Shown here piece after piece: positions 1-7,832 of a stretch of DNA of 64,000 nucleotides. The position numbers and the translations under genes were made by a program. Origin of the DNA: Orlajensenia stereocauli (GTDB lineage Bacteria > Actinomycetota > Actinomycetes > Actinomycetales > Microbacteriaceae); NCBI RefSeq assembly GCF_039548895.1, contig NZ_JBCLVG010000001.1; one strand, 5' to 3'. A model generated the notes under the pieces. It searched no databases, was not told the origin of the DNA, and saw nothing but the letters and a program-made list of their open reading frames with translations. Positions within the stretch are counted from its first letter, which is position 1. The number at the start of each line of letters is the position of its first letter.

Positions 1-63
1 GCGGCCGAAGCGCCATCGTGGACGCGCTTCGGCCGCGCGCTGCGCGCGGGCCTCAGCGAGCGG
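1..63. repeat. ab-type palindromic repeat, locus 1 (left arm cut by window edge)
   Basis: Positions 25-63 are a b-arm of the dispersed repeat family (starts CGCTTCGGCCGCG, ends CCTCAGCGAGCGG). Positions 1-12 (GCGGCCGAAGCG) are the inner end of the inverted partner arm, separated by a 12-nt spacer. The rest of the partner arm lies outside the window. It sits just beyond the 3' end of ybaK. Confidence 0.85.
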
Positions 64-80
64 CTGATGCTGCGAGAGCC

Positions 81-566
81 TCAGCGGGCTATCGCCGCGA
101 AGGTCGCTCCGGTGATCGATGCCAGGTCGTCCGGCGCCAGCTCGATGTCGAACCCGCGACGCCCGCCCGAGACGAACACTGTGTCGAACAGGATGGCGGT
201 CTCGTCGATCACCGTCATGAGCGGCGTCTTCTGGCCGATCGGGCTGATGCCCCCGACGATGTAGCCCGACTTGCGCTCTGCCAACTTCGGGTCGGCCATG
301 ACAGCCTTGCCACCGCCAGCCGCGGCCGCGAGCGCCTTGAGGTCGAGCATGCCCGTCACGGGAACGACGGCGACCACCAGCGTGCCCGCGACATCTGCGA
401 CGAGGGTCTTGAACACCTGCTCCGGATCCAGCCCCAGCTTCTCGGCGGCCTCGGTGCCGAAGTTCGTCGCCCGAGGGTCATGCTCGTAGACGTGAGCCGA
501 GAACGCGATGCCGGCCGCGCTGAGCGCTGCCGTCGCCGGTGTGCCAGGGGCATCCGTTCTCGCCAT
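81..566 (-). CDS. ybaK: YbaK/EbsC-type aminoacyl-tRNA deacylase
   Basis: A 161-residue single-domain protein of the YbaK/ProX editing family. Members hydrolyse mischarged Cys-tRNA(Pro) in the cytoplasm. Family hallmarks are a central KTLV segment (residues about 53-56), the VPV stretch near 68-70, the lysine-rich loop near 88-97, and a C-terminal FVSGGRRGFDIEL segment. Length is normal. It starts 13 nt after the stop of glgX with a GAGAGGAC ribosome-binding site, so the two are probably co-transcribed without an obvious functional link. The gene ends next to a palindromic repeat. Substrate specificity within the family (Cys-Pro versus Ala-Pro editing) cannot be read from sequence alone. Confidence 0.9.
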   Translation of the reverse strand: MARTDAPGTPATAALSAAGIAFSAHVYEHDPRATNFGTEAAEKLGLDPEQVFKTLVADVAGTLVVAVVPVTGMLDLKALAAAAGGGKAVMADPKLAERKSGYIVGGISPIGQKTPLMTVIDETAILFDTVFVSGGRRGFDIELAPDDLASITGATFAAIAR

Positions 567-579
567 CAGGCCCGTCCTC

Positions 580-2622
580 TCAGCCGTGGGCGCGGTAGAG
601 CTGCATCGACGTGGGGGACACCGCCAGCTCCTGGCCCGGGACGAACTCGGTCTCCCGGTCGTCGAGCGAGTCGTCCGAGGAGTCCCAGAGGAGCGTGAAG
701 CCCTCCACCCCCGCGTGCTCGGGCAGCGTGACCGAGGTCGGCTCCTCGAGGGCGTGGATCACGAGCAGGATGCGGTTGAGCTCCTCGAACTCGGGGGTGG
801 ATGCCGCGAGGTACTGCAGTGTTCGCTCGTCGGCCGAGTTCCAGTCCTCCTCCGACATCGACAGGCCCTCGTCGTTGAACCAGTCCATCTGCGATGCGCT
901 CGGCACAGTCTCACCGAACATCCCGAAGTTCACGGGGCGCAGGGCGGGGTTCTCGCGTCGCAGCTGCAGCAGCCGCTTCGTGACGCCGAACAGGTCGGTC
1001 TGCCACGCCTCGCGTTTCCAGCTCAGCCAGGTGAGCTCGCTGTCCTGGCAGTACGCGTTGTTGTTGCCGCGCTGGGTGCGGCCGTACTCGTCGCCGGCGG
1101 TGAGCATGGGCACTCCGGCCGAGAGCAGCAGGGTGCCGAGCAGGTTGCGCATCGCGCGGCGACGGGTGTCGAGGATGGCGGCATCCGTCGTCGCGCCCTC
1201 GACTCCGTGGTTGAACGAGTTGTTGTTGCTCGAGCCGTCGCGGTTGCTCTCGCCGTTGCCCTCGTTGTGCTTCTCGTTGTAGGCGGTGAGGTCGGCGAGG
1301 GTGAAGCCGTCGTGAGCCGTGATGAAGTTGAGCGAGGCGAGCGGGCCGCGCTGCTGCGAGAAGGTGTTCGACGATCCGGCCAGGCGAGTGGCGAAACGGC
1401 CGATGCCACTGCCAGCAGAGCCTGTCGCGCGGGCCCGGGCGATGTCGCCCAGCCAGAAGTCGCGCATGCGGTCGCGGTAGCGGTCGTTCCACTCCGTCCA
1501 GCCGTCTCCGAACGCGCCGGTCTTCCAGCCGTCGGGGCCGATGTCCCACGGTTCCGCGATGAGCTTGCGCTGCGACAGCACAGGATCGTTCAGGATGCCC
1601 TGGAGCAGCGGATGCTGCGGGTCGAACGACAGGTTCTCCCCGCGTCCGAGGGTGGCGGCCAGGTCGAACCTGAAGCCGTCGATCTGCACCTGCTCGGCCC
1701 AGTACCGCAGCGAATCCAGCACGAGGTCCTGCGGGGCCTGCTGACCGAAGTCCAGGGTGTTGCCGCAGCCGGTGGTGTCGATGTAGCCGCCGTGGGCGTC
1801 CTGGCGGTAGTAGCCGCGATTGTCGATGCCGCGCAGGCTCGTCGTCGGGCCGCCGGGCCCCTCTTCAGCGGTGTGGTTGTAGACGACGTCGAGGATGACC
1901 TCGATGCCGCCCTTGTGGAGAGCCTTCACCATGCCCTTGAACTCGCGCAGCACGGCGCCGGCGCCGGCGGCCTGGGCGGCATCCGAGGCGTACGGGGCGT
2001 GCGGCGCGAAGAAGCCGAGCGTGTTGTAGCCCCAGTAGTTCTCGAGGCCCTGCTTGATGAGACGCTGTTCCGAGGTGAAGGCGTGCACCGGCAGCAGCTC
2101 GACGGCCGTCACGCCCAGATCCTGCAGGGCGGCGACGGAGGCGTCATGCGCCAGCCCGGCGTAGGTTCCCCGCAGCTCGGCCGGTACGTCGGGGTTCAGC
2201 TTGCTGAAGCCCTTGACGTGCATCTCGTAGACGACGGTGTGGTCGAGGGAGGTGCGCGGCGACTCGATGCCCTGCCAGTCGAACTCGTCGTCGACGACGA
2301 CGGAGCGCCATCCGGTCGCCGAGCGGGTGATGCCGCGGCCGTAGGGGTCGAGCAGCAGGCGATCGGGATCGAAGGCATCCTGGGGCGTTTTCGGACCGGT
2401 TGCCCGCAGCGCGTACAGGCGTCCGGGAGAGAGGCTGCGGGTGCGGGCGAACCACACGTCGCCCTCGCGGGTCATCGGAACGGTCTTGAAGACCCAGTCG
2501 GAGTCGTTGGTGTCGAACAGGCAGAGTTCCAGCGAATCGGCGGTCGCGCTGTGCACGCGCAACTCGCCTCCGTGCGAGGTCATCCGTACGCCGAGCGGGG
2601 CGGAGGGCCGGGCGTGAGTCAT
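580..2622 (-). CDS. glgX: Glycogen debranching enzyme GlgX
   Basis: A 680-residue GH13 isoamylase-type enzyme that cleaves alpha-1,6 branches of glycogen limit dextrin in the cytoplasm. An N-terminal CBM48-like domain is followed by the alpha-amylase barrel. Catalytic motifs are DGFRFDLA (nucleophile Asp near 317), AEPWDIG (acid/base Glu near 355) and TAHDGFTL (third acidic residue near 438). The open frame extends 165 codons further upstream, but that part is low-complexity and not GlgX-like. I chose the ATG at 2622 because the protein starts properly there and a TACTGT -10 box lies exactly 7 nt upstream, giving a leaderless mRNA. ybaK follows. No other glycogen gene is in view. Confidence 0.92.
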   Translation of the reverse strand: MTHARPSAPLGVRMTSHGGELRVHSATADSLELCLFDTNDSDWVFKTVPMTREGDVWFARTRSLSPGRLYALRATGPKTPQDAFDPDRLLLDPYGRGITRSATGWRSVVVDDEFDWQGIESPRTSLDHTVVYEMHVKGFSKLNPDVPAELRGTYAGLAHDASVAALQDLGVTAVELLPVHAFTSEQRLIKQGLENYWGYNTLGFFAPHAPYASDAAQAAGAGAVLREFKGMVKALHKGGIEVILDVVYNHTAEEGPGGPTTSLRGIDNRGYYRQDAHGGYIDTTGCGNTLDFGQQAPQDLVLDSLRYWAEQVQIDGFRFDLAATLGRGENLSFDPQHPLLQGILNDPVLSQRKLIAEPWDIGPDGWKTGAFGDGWTEWNDRYRDRMRDFWLGDIARARATGSAGSGIGRFATRLAGSSNTFSQQRGPLASLNFITAHDGFTLADLTAYNEKHNEGNGESNRDGSSNNNSFNHGVEGATTDAAILDTRRRAMRNLLGTLLLSAGVPMLTAGDEYGRTQRGNNNAYCQDSELTWLSWKREAWQTDLFGVTKRLLQLRRENPALRPVNFGMFGETVPSASQMDWFNDEGLSMSEEDWNSADERTLQYLAASTPEFEELNRILLVIHALEEPTSVTLPEHAGVEGFTLLWDSSDDSLDDRETEFVPGQELAVSPTSMQLYRAHG

Positions 2623-2629
2623 GCGATCA

Positions 2630-2635
2630 ACAGTA
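2630..2635 (-). promoter_or_regulatory. -10 box of glgX, leaderless
   Basis: TACTGT on the minus strand, 7 nt before the glgX ATG. It lies inside a small inverted repeat (GATCA-N7-TGATC). There is no Shine-Dalgarno sequence, consistent with a leaderless transcript. Confidence 0.55.
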
Positions 2636-2790
2636 CTGATCGCTGAAGGCCGATCCGGACACCGCGCTCCAGTGGCACGGCTCACCTCCGCCGCTGGTGC
2701 ATCCCGGCGCGGCGGTCGGCCGGACCCGTGACGGTCGACCTCGGAGACGAGCGAGAATGGAAGGCGCGCGCTCGACCGATCGGAGGACCC

Positions 2791-4002
2791 ATGGCCGTCT
2801 ACCTCGACCACGCCGCGACGACTCCCATGTCGGATGCCGCCATCTCGGCGTACGTCGATGCGATGGCCATCGTCGGCAACCCGTCGTCCATCCACAGTCA
2901 GGGCCAGAACGCCAGACGCCTGCTCGAAGAGGCCCGCGAACAGGTCGCGGCCACCCTGGGCTGCGATCCCATCGAGGTCGTGTTCACGGGCAACGGCACC
3001 GAGGCGATCAATCTCGCCATCAAGGGCCTGTTCTGGGCTCGCCCAGGCAACCGCATCCTCGTTCCCGGCGGAGAGCACCACGCCACGATCGACACGGTCG
3101 AATGGCTCGAGCGACACGAGGGTGCCGTCATCGACTGGCTGCCGCTCGACGATCTCGGACGCGTCCGTCTCGACGCCCTCGAGAGCGTCCTGGCGACGGA
3201 TGCGACCTCAATCGCCCTCGTCAGCATGCTCTGGGCCAACAACGAGGTCGGTACCGTCCAGCCCGTCGCCGAGATCGCGACCCTCGCCGCGCGCTATGGG
3301 GTTCCGCTGCATCTGGACGCCGTGGCCGCGTACGGGCACGTTCCCATCTCCTTCGCGGACGTACGCGCAGCCTCGGGCGCCGCGGCCGGGGTCGGGCTGG
3401 TGGCGCTCAGTGTCTCGGCGCACAAGATCGGCGGGCCCGTCGGCATCGGGGCGCTCGTGTTGAGCCGGACGGCCGCGCTCGAAGCGTTGATCCACGGCGG
3501 CGGTCAGCAGCGCCAGGTGCGGTCGGGAACGCAGGACGTCGCTGCGGCGGTGTCGTTCGCTGCGGCATCCGAGGCCGTGATTCCAGCGATGGAGGCGGAG
3601 TCGGCGCGGGTGGAGGCGCTGCGCTCCCGCCTGGTCGCCGGCGCCGTGGCTGCGGTGCCGTCGGTCGTCGTGAACGGAGACCCTGACCCTGCCCGCCGTC
3701 TGCCGGGAACCGCCCACTTCGCGTTCCCGGGCTGTCAGGGCGACTCGCTGCTGTTCCTGCTCGACGCTGCCGGCGTCTCGGTCTCGACGGGATCGGCGTG
3801 CCAGGCCGGCATCCCCGAGCCGTCGCACGTGCTTCTCGCGATGGGACGCGACGACGAGTCCGCACGCAGCGCCCTGCGCGTGACGCTCGGGCGCACGACG
3901 ACGGAGGCCGACGTCGACGCGTTCGTGGCTGCGCTGCCCGCGGCGTACGCGCAAGCGGCACGTGCTGGGCTCGCTGGCCGCGCCACGTCCTTCGATCGCT
4001 GA
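2791..4002 (+). CDS. Cysteine desulfurase (NifS/IscS-like, class V aminotransferase fold)
   Basis: A 403-residue PLP enzyme that removes sulfur from L-cysteine as a protein-bound persulfide. It begins MAVYLDHAATTP, the classic N-terminus. PLP is bound by the Lys in SAHKIGG (near 212), and the persulfide-carrying Cys is in STGSACQAG (near 337). I placed the start at the ATG with CGGAGG 5 nt upstream, not at the upstream in-frame GTG. The next gene is mnmA, which needs persulfide sulfur for tRNA thiolation. This copy is therefore plausibly the dedicated donor for 2-thiouridine rather than (or in addition to) Fe-S assembly. No suf or isc genes are adjacent. The gene ends at the edge of a palindromic repeat. 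Confidence 0.93.
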   Translation: MAVYLDHAATTPMSDAAISAYVDAMAIVGNPSSIHSQGQNARRLLEEAREQVAATLGCDPIEVVFTGNGTEAINLAIKGLFWARPGNRILVPGGEHHATIDTVEWLERHEGAVIDWLPLDDLGRVRLDALESVLATDATSIALVSMLWANNEVGTVQPVAEIATLAARYGVPLHLDAVAAYGHVPISFADVRAASGAAAGVGLVALSVSAHKIGGPVGIGALVLSRTAALEALIHGGGQQRQVRSGTQDVAAAVSFAAASEAVIPAMEAESARVEALRSRLVAGAVAAVPSVVVNGDPDPARRLPGTAHFAFPGCQGDSLLFLLDAAGVSVSTGSACQAGIPEPSHVLLAMGRDDESARSALRVTLGRTTTEADVDAFVAALPAAYAQAARAGLAGRATSFDR

Positions 4003-4008
4003 GCGTCC

Positions 4009-4100
4009 CGCTCGGTGAGGGCCGAGCGAAGCGACCGCCCGAAGCGCCCGTCGACATCCTGCGCTTCGGCCGCGGACTGCGTCCGGGCCTCGGCGAACGG
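4009..4100. repeat. ab-type palindromic repeat, locus 2
   Basis: a-arm 4009-4046 (starts CGCTCGGTGAGGGC, ends CGCCCGAAGCG) and b-arm 4062-4100 (starts CGCTTCGGCCGCGG). They are imperfect inverted copies around a 15-nt spacer. It lies between the co-directional cysteine desulfurase and mnmA genes, where it could form a strong RNA hairpin. Confidence 0.9.
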
Positions 4101-4140
4101 GGACACCCGGGGGATCGGCATCCGTCCAGCATCCGTTTCG

Positions 4141-4146
4141 TAGACT
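4141..4146 (+). promoter_or_regulatory. -10 box of mnmA, leaderless
   Basis: TAGACT, exactly 7 nt before the mnmA ATG at 4154, with no ribosome-binding site between. mnmA thus appears to have its own leaderless promoter downstream of the repeat. Confidence 0.65.
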
Positions 4147-4153
4147 GGGACCC

Positions 4154-5296
4154 ATGAGAGTTCTGGCAGCAATGAGTGGTGGCGTCGATTCAGCGGTCGC
4201 CGCAGCGCGCGCCGTCGACGCCGGACACGACGTGGTCGGCGTGCACCTCGCGCTCAGCCGCATGCCGGGAACCCTGCGCACGGGATCGCGCGGATGCTGC
4301 ACCATCGAGGACTCGATGGACGCCCAGCGCGCCGCCAACCTCATCGGCATCCCGTACTTCGTGTGGGACTTCTCGGAGAGGTTCAAGGCCGACGTCGTCG
4401 ACGACTTCATCGCCGAGTACTCCGCCGGTCGCACGCCCAACCCCTGCATGCGCTGCAACGAGCGCATCAAGTTCTCCGCCCTGCTCGAGAAGGCCGTCTC
4501 GCTCGGGTTCGACGCCGTCGTCACCGGGCACTACGCCTCGATCACGACGGATGCCGCGGGCAACCGCGAGCTGCACCGCGCTGCGGCGTGGGCGAAGGAC
4601 CAGTCCTACGTGCTCGGCGTGCTCACCACCGAGCAGCTCGCCTACGCGATGTTCCCGCTCGGCGCGACCCCGTCGAAGGCCGAGGTGCGCGCCGAGGCCG
4701 CCGCACGCGGCTTCAGCGTGGCCTCCAAGCCCGACAGCCACGACATCTGCTTCATCCCCGACGGCGACACCCGGGGCTGGCTGGCCGAGCGCGTCGGTGC
4801 CGAGACCGGCGACATCCTCGACCGCACAGGAGCCAAGCTCGGCGAGCACGAGGGTGCGCACGCGTACACGGTCGGCCAGCGCCGCGGCCTCCAGATCGGC
4901 ACCCCTGCAGCCGACGGCAAGCCGCGCTTCGTCCTCGAGGTCCGCCCGAAGGACAACACGGTGGTCGTGGGCCCGAAGGAGGCTCTCGACATCGCCGAGA
5001 TCGCCGGATCGCGCTTCACCTGGGCCGGACTGCCGCCGCTCAACTCCCACATGCCGTTCGAGTGCGAGGTGCAGATCCGTGCCCACGCCGATCCCGTTCC
5101 TGCGACGGCCGTGGTGTCTACGGATGCCGCCGGCGCCGAGGAGCTCGTCGTCACCCCGCACGTGCCACTCAACGGCGTGGCTCCCGGCCAGACCGCCGTC
5201 GTCTACGTCGGCACCCGAGTGCTCGGCCAGTGCACCATCGACCGCACGGTGAGCGCAGTGCCGGTGGAGGCGATGCTCGCAGACGCCCGCGCGTAG
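4154..5296 (+). CDS. mnmA: tRNA-specific 2-thiouridylase MnmA
   Basis: A 380-residue enzyme that thiolates U34 of Glu, Gln and Lys tRNAs using ATP and persulfide sulfur. It shows the PP-loop SGGVDS (residues about 8-13). Two active-site cysteines lie in PNPCMRCNE (near 97) and HDICFIPDGD (near 199), with KDQSYVLG between them. The C-terminal beta-barrel region with VGQRRGL follows. Length is normal. The upstream cysteine desulfurase is the natural sulfur donor. Translation starts at the ATG positioned for a leaderless message. Confidence 0.96.
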   Translation: MRVLAAMSGGVDSAVAAARAVDAGHDVVGVHLALSRMPGTLRTGSRGCCTIEDSMDAQRAANLIGIPYFVWDFSERFKADVVDDFIAEYSAGRTPNPCMRCNERIKFSALLEKAVSLGFDAVVTGHYASITTDAAGNRELHRAAAWAKDQSYVLGVLTTEQLAYAMFPLGATPSKAEVRAEAAARGFSVASKPDSHDICFIPDGDTRGWLAERVGAETGDILDRTGAKLGEHEGAHAYTVGQRRGLQIGTPAADGKPRFVLEVRPKDNTVVVGPKEALDIAEIAGSRFTWAGLPPLNSHMPFECEVQIRAHADPVPATAVVSTDAAGAEELVVTPHVPLNGVAPGQTAVVYVGTRVLGQCTIDRTVSAVPVEAMLADARA

Positions 5297-5373
5297 CGCG
5301 CGGTCCAAGCGCGTCGGGCGCGGACGTCGTCCGGCCCTCTGCGAGCGGCGCGAGACCGTACCCGCCGGTCGGC

Positions 5374-5432
5374 GCGCCATTTCCGGGTGCTCTGCGCCAC
5401 ATGACGTGGCGCGGCACCCCGCGAAATGGCGC
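5374..5432. repeat. Nested inverted repeat (cruciform-capable) upstream of ligA
   Basis: Outer arms 5374-5390 (GCGCCATTTCCGGGTGC) and 5414-5432 pair except for a 2-nt bulge. Between them are perfect inner arms 5394-5400 / 5406-5412 (GCGCCAC / GTGGCGC) with a 5-nt loop. The inner arm repeats the first six bases of the outer arm. No T-tract follows, so it is not a typical terminator. It lies 40-100 nt upstream of the ligA promoter. Confidence 0.8.
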
Positions 5433-5478
5433 ACGGCGGCTGGTGGCGGCATCCGTTCCGAGCGTCGGTGGCCGTCCC

Positions 5479-5484
5479 TAGACT
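5479..5484 (+). promoter_or_regulatory. -10 box of ligA, leaderless
   Basis: TAGACT, 6 nt before the GTG start of ligA at 5491. No ribosome-binding site lies between them. Confidence 0.65.
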
Positions 5485-5490
5485 GAACGG

Positions 5491-7830
5491 GTGAGCCCCG
5501 ATGCATCCGTGACGCCGCCGACCGACGACCAACTCGAGACGCTCAGCCTCGAGCAGGCCTCAGCACGGGCAGGCGAGCTGACCACCCTCATCCTCGAGGC
5601 GCGCGACGCCTATTACGAGCGCGACGCCGCCATCCACTCCGACCAGGAGTACGACGCGTTCATCCACGAGCTCGAGGCTCTGGAGCGACTCTTCCCGGCG
5701 GTGCAGAGCCAGGACAGCCCCACCCTCACCGTCGGCGGCCGCGCCGACTCCACTCTGTTCGCGCCGGTGCAGCACGCCGAGCGCATGCTCAGCCTCGACA
5801 ACGTCTTCTCCATCGAGGAGTTCGAGGTCTGGGCGGCCAAGGTCGAGCGCGACGCCGGCCGCAGCGTCGCCTACCTCTGCGAACTCAAGATCGACGGCCT
5901 CGCCATCAACCTGCGCTACGAGCGCGGGGTCCTGGTCACGGCGGCGACCCGCGGCGACGGCGTCGTCGGCGAGGACGTGACGGAGAACGTCCGCTTCATC
6001 TCGGTCATCCCCGAGAAGCTCGCCGGAACCGATCACCCCGACATCGTCGAGGTGCGCGGTGAGGTCTACTTCCCGGTCGAGCTGTTCCGCGAACTCAACG
6101 CAGCCCAGGCCGCAGCCGGAGACAGGGTCTTCGCCAACCCGCGCAACGCCGCCAGCGGCTCGCTGCGCCAGAAGGCCGAGAGCAAGACCGGCGCCCAGCT
6201 CGCTCTCATGCACGACAGACTCTCCAGGCTGCGGATGCTGGTGCACGGCATCGGCGCCTGGCAGAACCCGCCCGTGGCCAGCCAGTCCGAGACCTACGAG
6301 CTGCTGAAGACGTGGGGCCTGCCCACCTCGCCCTACTACCGCGTGGTGCCGACGGCGGCGGAGGCCGCCGACTTCATCCGCTACTACGGCGAGCACCGTG
6401 ACAGCGTGAGCCACGAGATCGACGGCATCGTCATCAAGGTCGACGAGCTCGAACTGCACGACGAACTCGGCGCGACCAGCCGCGCCCCGCGCTGGGCCAT
6501 CGCCTACAAGTACCCGCCCGAGCAGGTGAACACCAAGCTGCTCGACATCGTCGTGAGCGTCGGCCGCACCGGGCGTGCGACGCCGTACGCCGTCATGGAG
6601 AAGGTGCGCGTGGCCGGGAGCGAGGTGCGCCAGGCCACCCTGCACAATCAAGACGTCGTGAAGGCGAAGGGCGTGCTCATCGGGGACACCGTGGTGCTCC
6701 GCAAGGCCGGAGACGTCATCCCCGAGGTGCTCGGCCCGGTCGTCGAACTGCGCGACGGCTCGGAGCGTGCCTTCGTCATGCCCGCCGACTGCCCGGAATG
6801 CGGCACTCCGCTGGCGCCGGCCAAGGAGGGCGACATCGACCTGCGCTGCCCGAACGCGCGCAGCTGCCCGGCCCAGGTGCGCGGACGTGTCGAGCACATC
6901 GGATCACGCGGCGCCCTCGACATCGAGGCGCTCGGCGAAGTGGCGGCATCCGCCCTCACCCAGCCCGAACGCCCCGAAGTGCCGCCCCTCGTGACGGAGG
7001 CGACCCTGTTCTCGCTGAGCGTGGCCGACCTGTTCCCGATCGAGGTCGTCGTGCGAGACTCCGAGACGGGTCTCCCGAAGGAGCTCGACGACGGAGCGGC
7101 GAAGATCGACACCCCGTTCCGGCGGCGCCGGGCCAGGAAGGACGGCGCCTTCGCTCCCGAGTCCGATGTCTTCGACGGCGATGCGGATGCCGTTCCCTCG
7201 GCGAACGCGATCAAGCTCATCGAGGAGATCGAGAAGGCCAAGACGAAGCCGCTCGCGCGCATCCTCGTTGCGCTCAACATCCGCCACGTCGGACCCGTCG
7301 CCGCCCGCGCTCTTGCGGGCTGGTTCGGCTCGCTCGACGCCATCCGCGGGGCCAGCCGCGAGGAGCTCGCCGAGGTCGAGGGCGTCGGCGGCATCATCGC
7401 CGACGCCGTGCTCGACTGGTTCACGGTCGACTGGCACGTCGACATCGTCGATCGCTGGACGGCGGCGGGCGTGCAGTTCACGACGCCGGGGCATCCTGGT
7501 CCGGGAGCTGCGGCGGCGGCCGGTGGGCCCCTCGTCGGTCTCACGGTGGTGGCCACAGGGTCCTTGGAAGGCTTCACGCGAGAGGGAGCGCAGGAGGCCA
7601 TCATCGCCGCCGGCGGCAAGTCGGCGTCGAGCGTCTCGAAGAACACCGATTTCGTGGCAGCCGGTCCCGGTGCCGGGTCGAAGCTGGGGAAGGCCGAGGC
7701 TCTCGGGATCCCGATCCTCGACGCCGACCAGTTCCGACTGCTGCTCGTGGGAGGGCCCGACGCCGTTCGCGTTTCCTCCGAGGAATCTCGGTCCATCGAT
7801 GCAGACGACGGTGCGGACGCGACGGACTGA
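5491..7830 (+). CDS. ligA: NAD-dependent DNA ligase LigA
   Basis: A 779-residue replicative/repair ligase. Order: Ia domain with the YYERD segment (about 41-45), nucleotidyltransferase domain with AMP-accepting Lys133 in KIDGLAINLRYERG, OB fold, four-Cys zinc finger (CPECG...CPNARSC, about 432-455), helix-hairpin-helix repeats and a C-terminal BRCT domain (about 680-765). It is some 80-100 residues longer than the enterobacterial enzyme. Part of the excess is an Arg/Asp-rich insertion at about 515-565, between the ADLF and NAIKLIEEIEKAK segments of the HhH region. The GTG start is set by the -10 spacing. It is a stand-alone gene with the phosphoesterase gene starting 2 nt after its stop. Confidence 0.96.
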   Translation: MSPDASVTPPTDDQLETLSLEQASARAGELTTLILEARDAYYERDAAIHSDQEYDAFIHELEALERLFPAVQSQDSPTLTVGGRADSTLFAPVQHAERMLSLDNVFSIEEFEVWAAKVERDAGRSVAYLCELKIDGLAINLRYERGVLVTAATRGDGVVGEDVTENVRFISVIPEKLAGTDHPDIVEVRGEVYFPVELFRELNAAQAAAGDRVFANPRNAASGSLRQKAESKTGAQLALMHDRLSRLRMLVHGIGAWQNPPVASQSETYELLKTWGLPTSPYYRVVPTAAEAADFIRYYGEHRDSVSHEIDGIVIKVDELELHDELGATSRAPRWAIAYKYPPEQVNTKLLDIVVSVGRTGRATPYAVMEKVRVAGSEVRQATLHNQDVVKAKGVLIGDTVVLRKAGDVIPEVLGPVVELRDGSERAFVMPADCPECGTPLAPAKEGDIDLRCPNARSCPAQVRGRVEHIGSRGALDIEALGEVAASALTQPERPEVPPLVTEATLFSLSVADLFPIEVVVRDSETGLPKELDDGAAKIDTPFRRRRARKDGAFAPESDVFDGDADAVPSANAIKLIEEIEKAKTKPLARILVALNIRHVGPVAARALAGWFGSLDAIRGASREELAEVEGVGGIIADAVLDWFTVDWHVDIVDRWTAAGVQFTTPGHPGPGAAAAAGGPLVGLTVVATGSLEGFTREGAQEAIIAAGGKSASSVSKNTDFVAAGPGAGSKLGKAEALGIPILDADQFRLLLVGGPDAVRVSSEESRSIDADDGADATD

Positions 7831-7832
7831 TC

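Noticed and set aside
508..2646. Long plus-strand open frame (712 codons) opposite glgX
   Set aside because: It is antisense to a fully conserved GlgX. Its translation is Val/Glu/Arg-rich without any domain, a normal by-product of high GC content.
2623..3117. N-terminal extension of GlgX by 165 residues
   Set aside because: The extension is antisense to the cysteine desulfurase gene and crosses its promoter. Sequence similarity to GlgX and the -10 spacing support the ATG at 2622.
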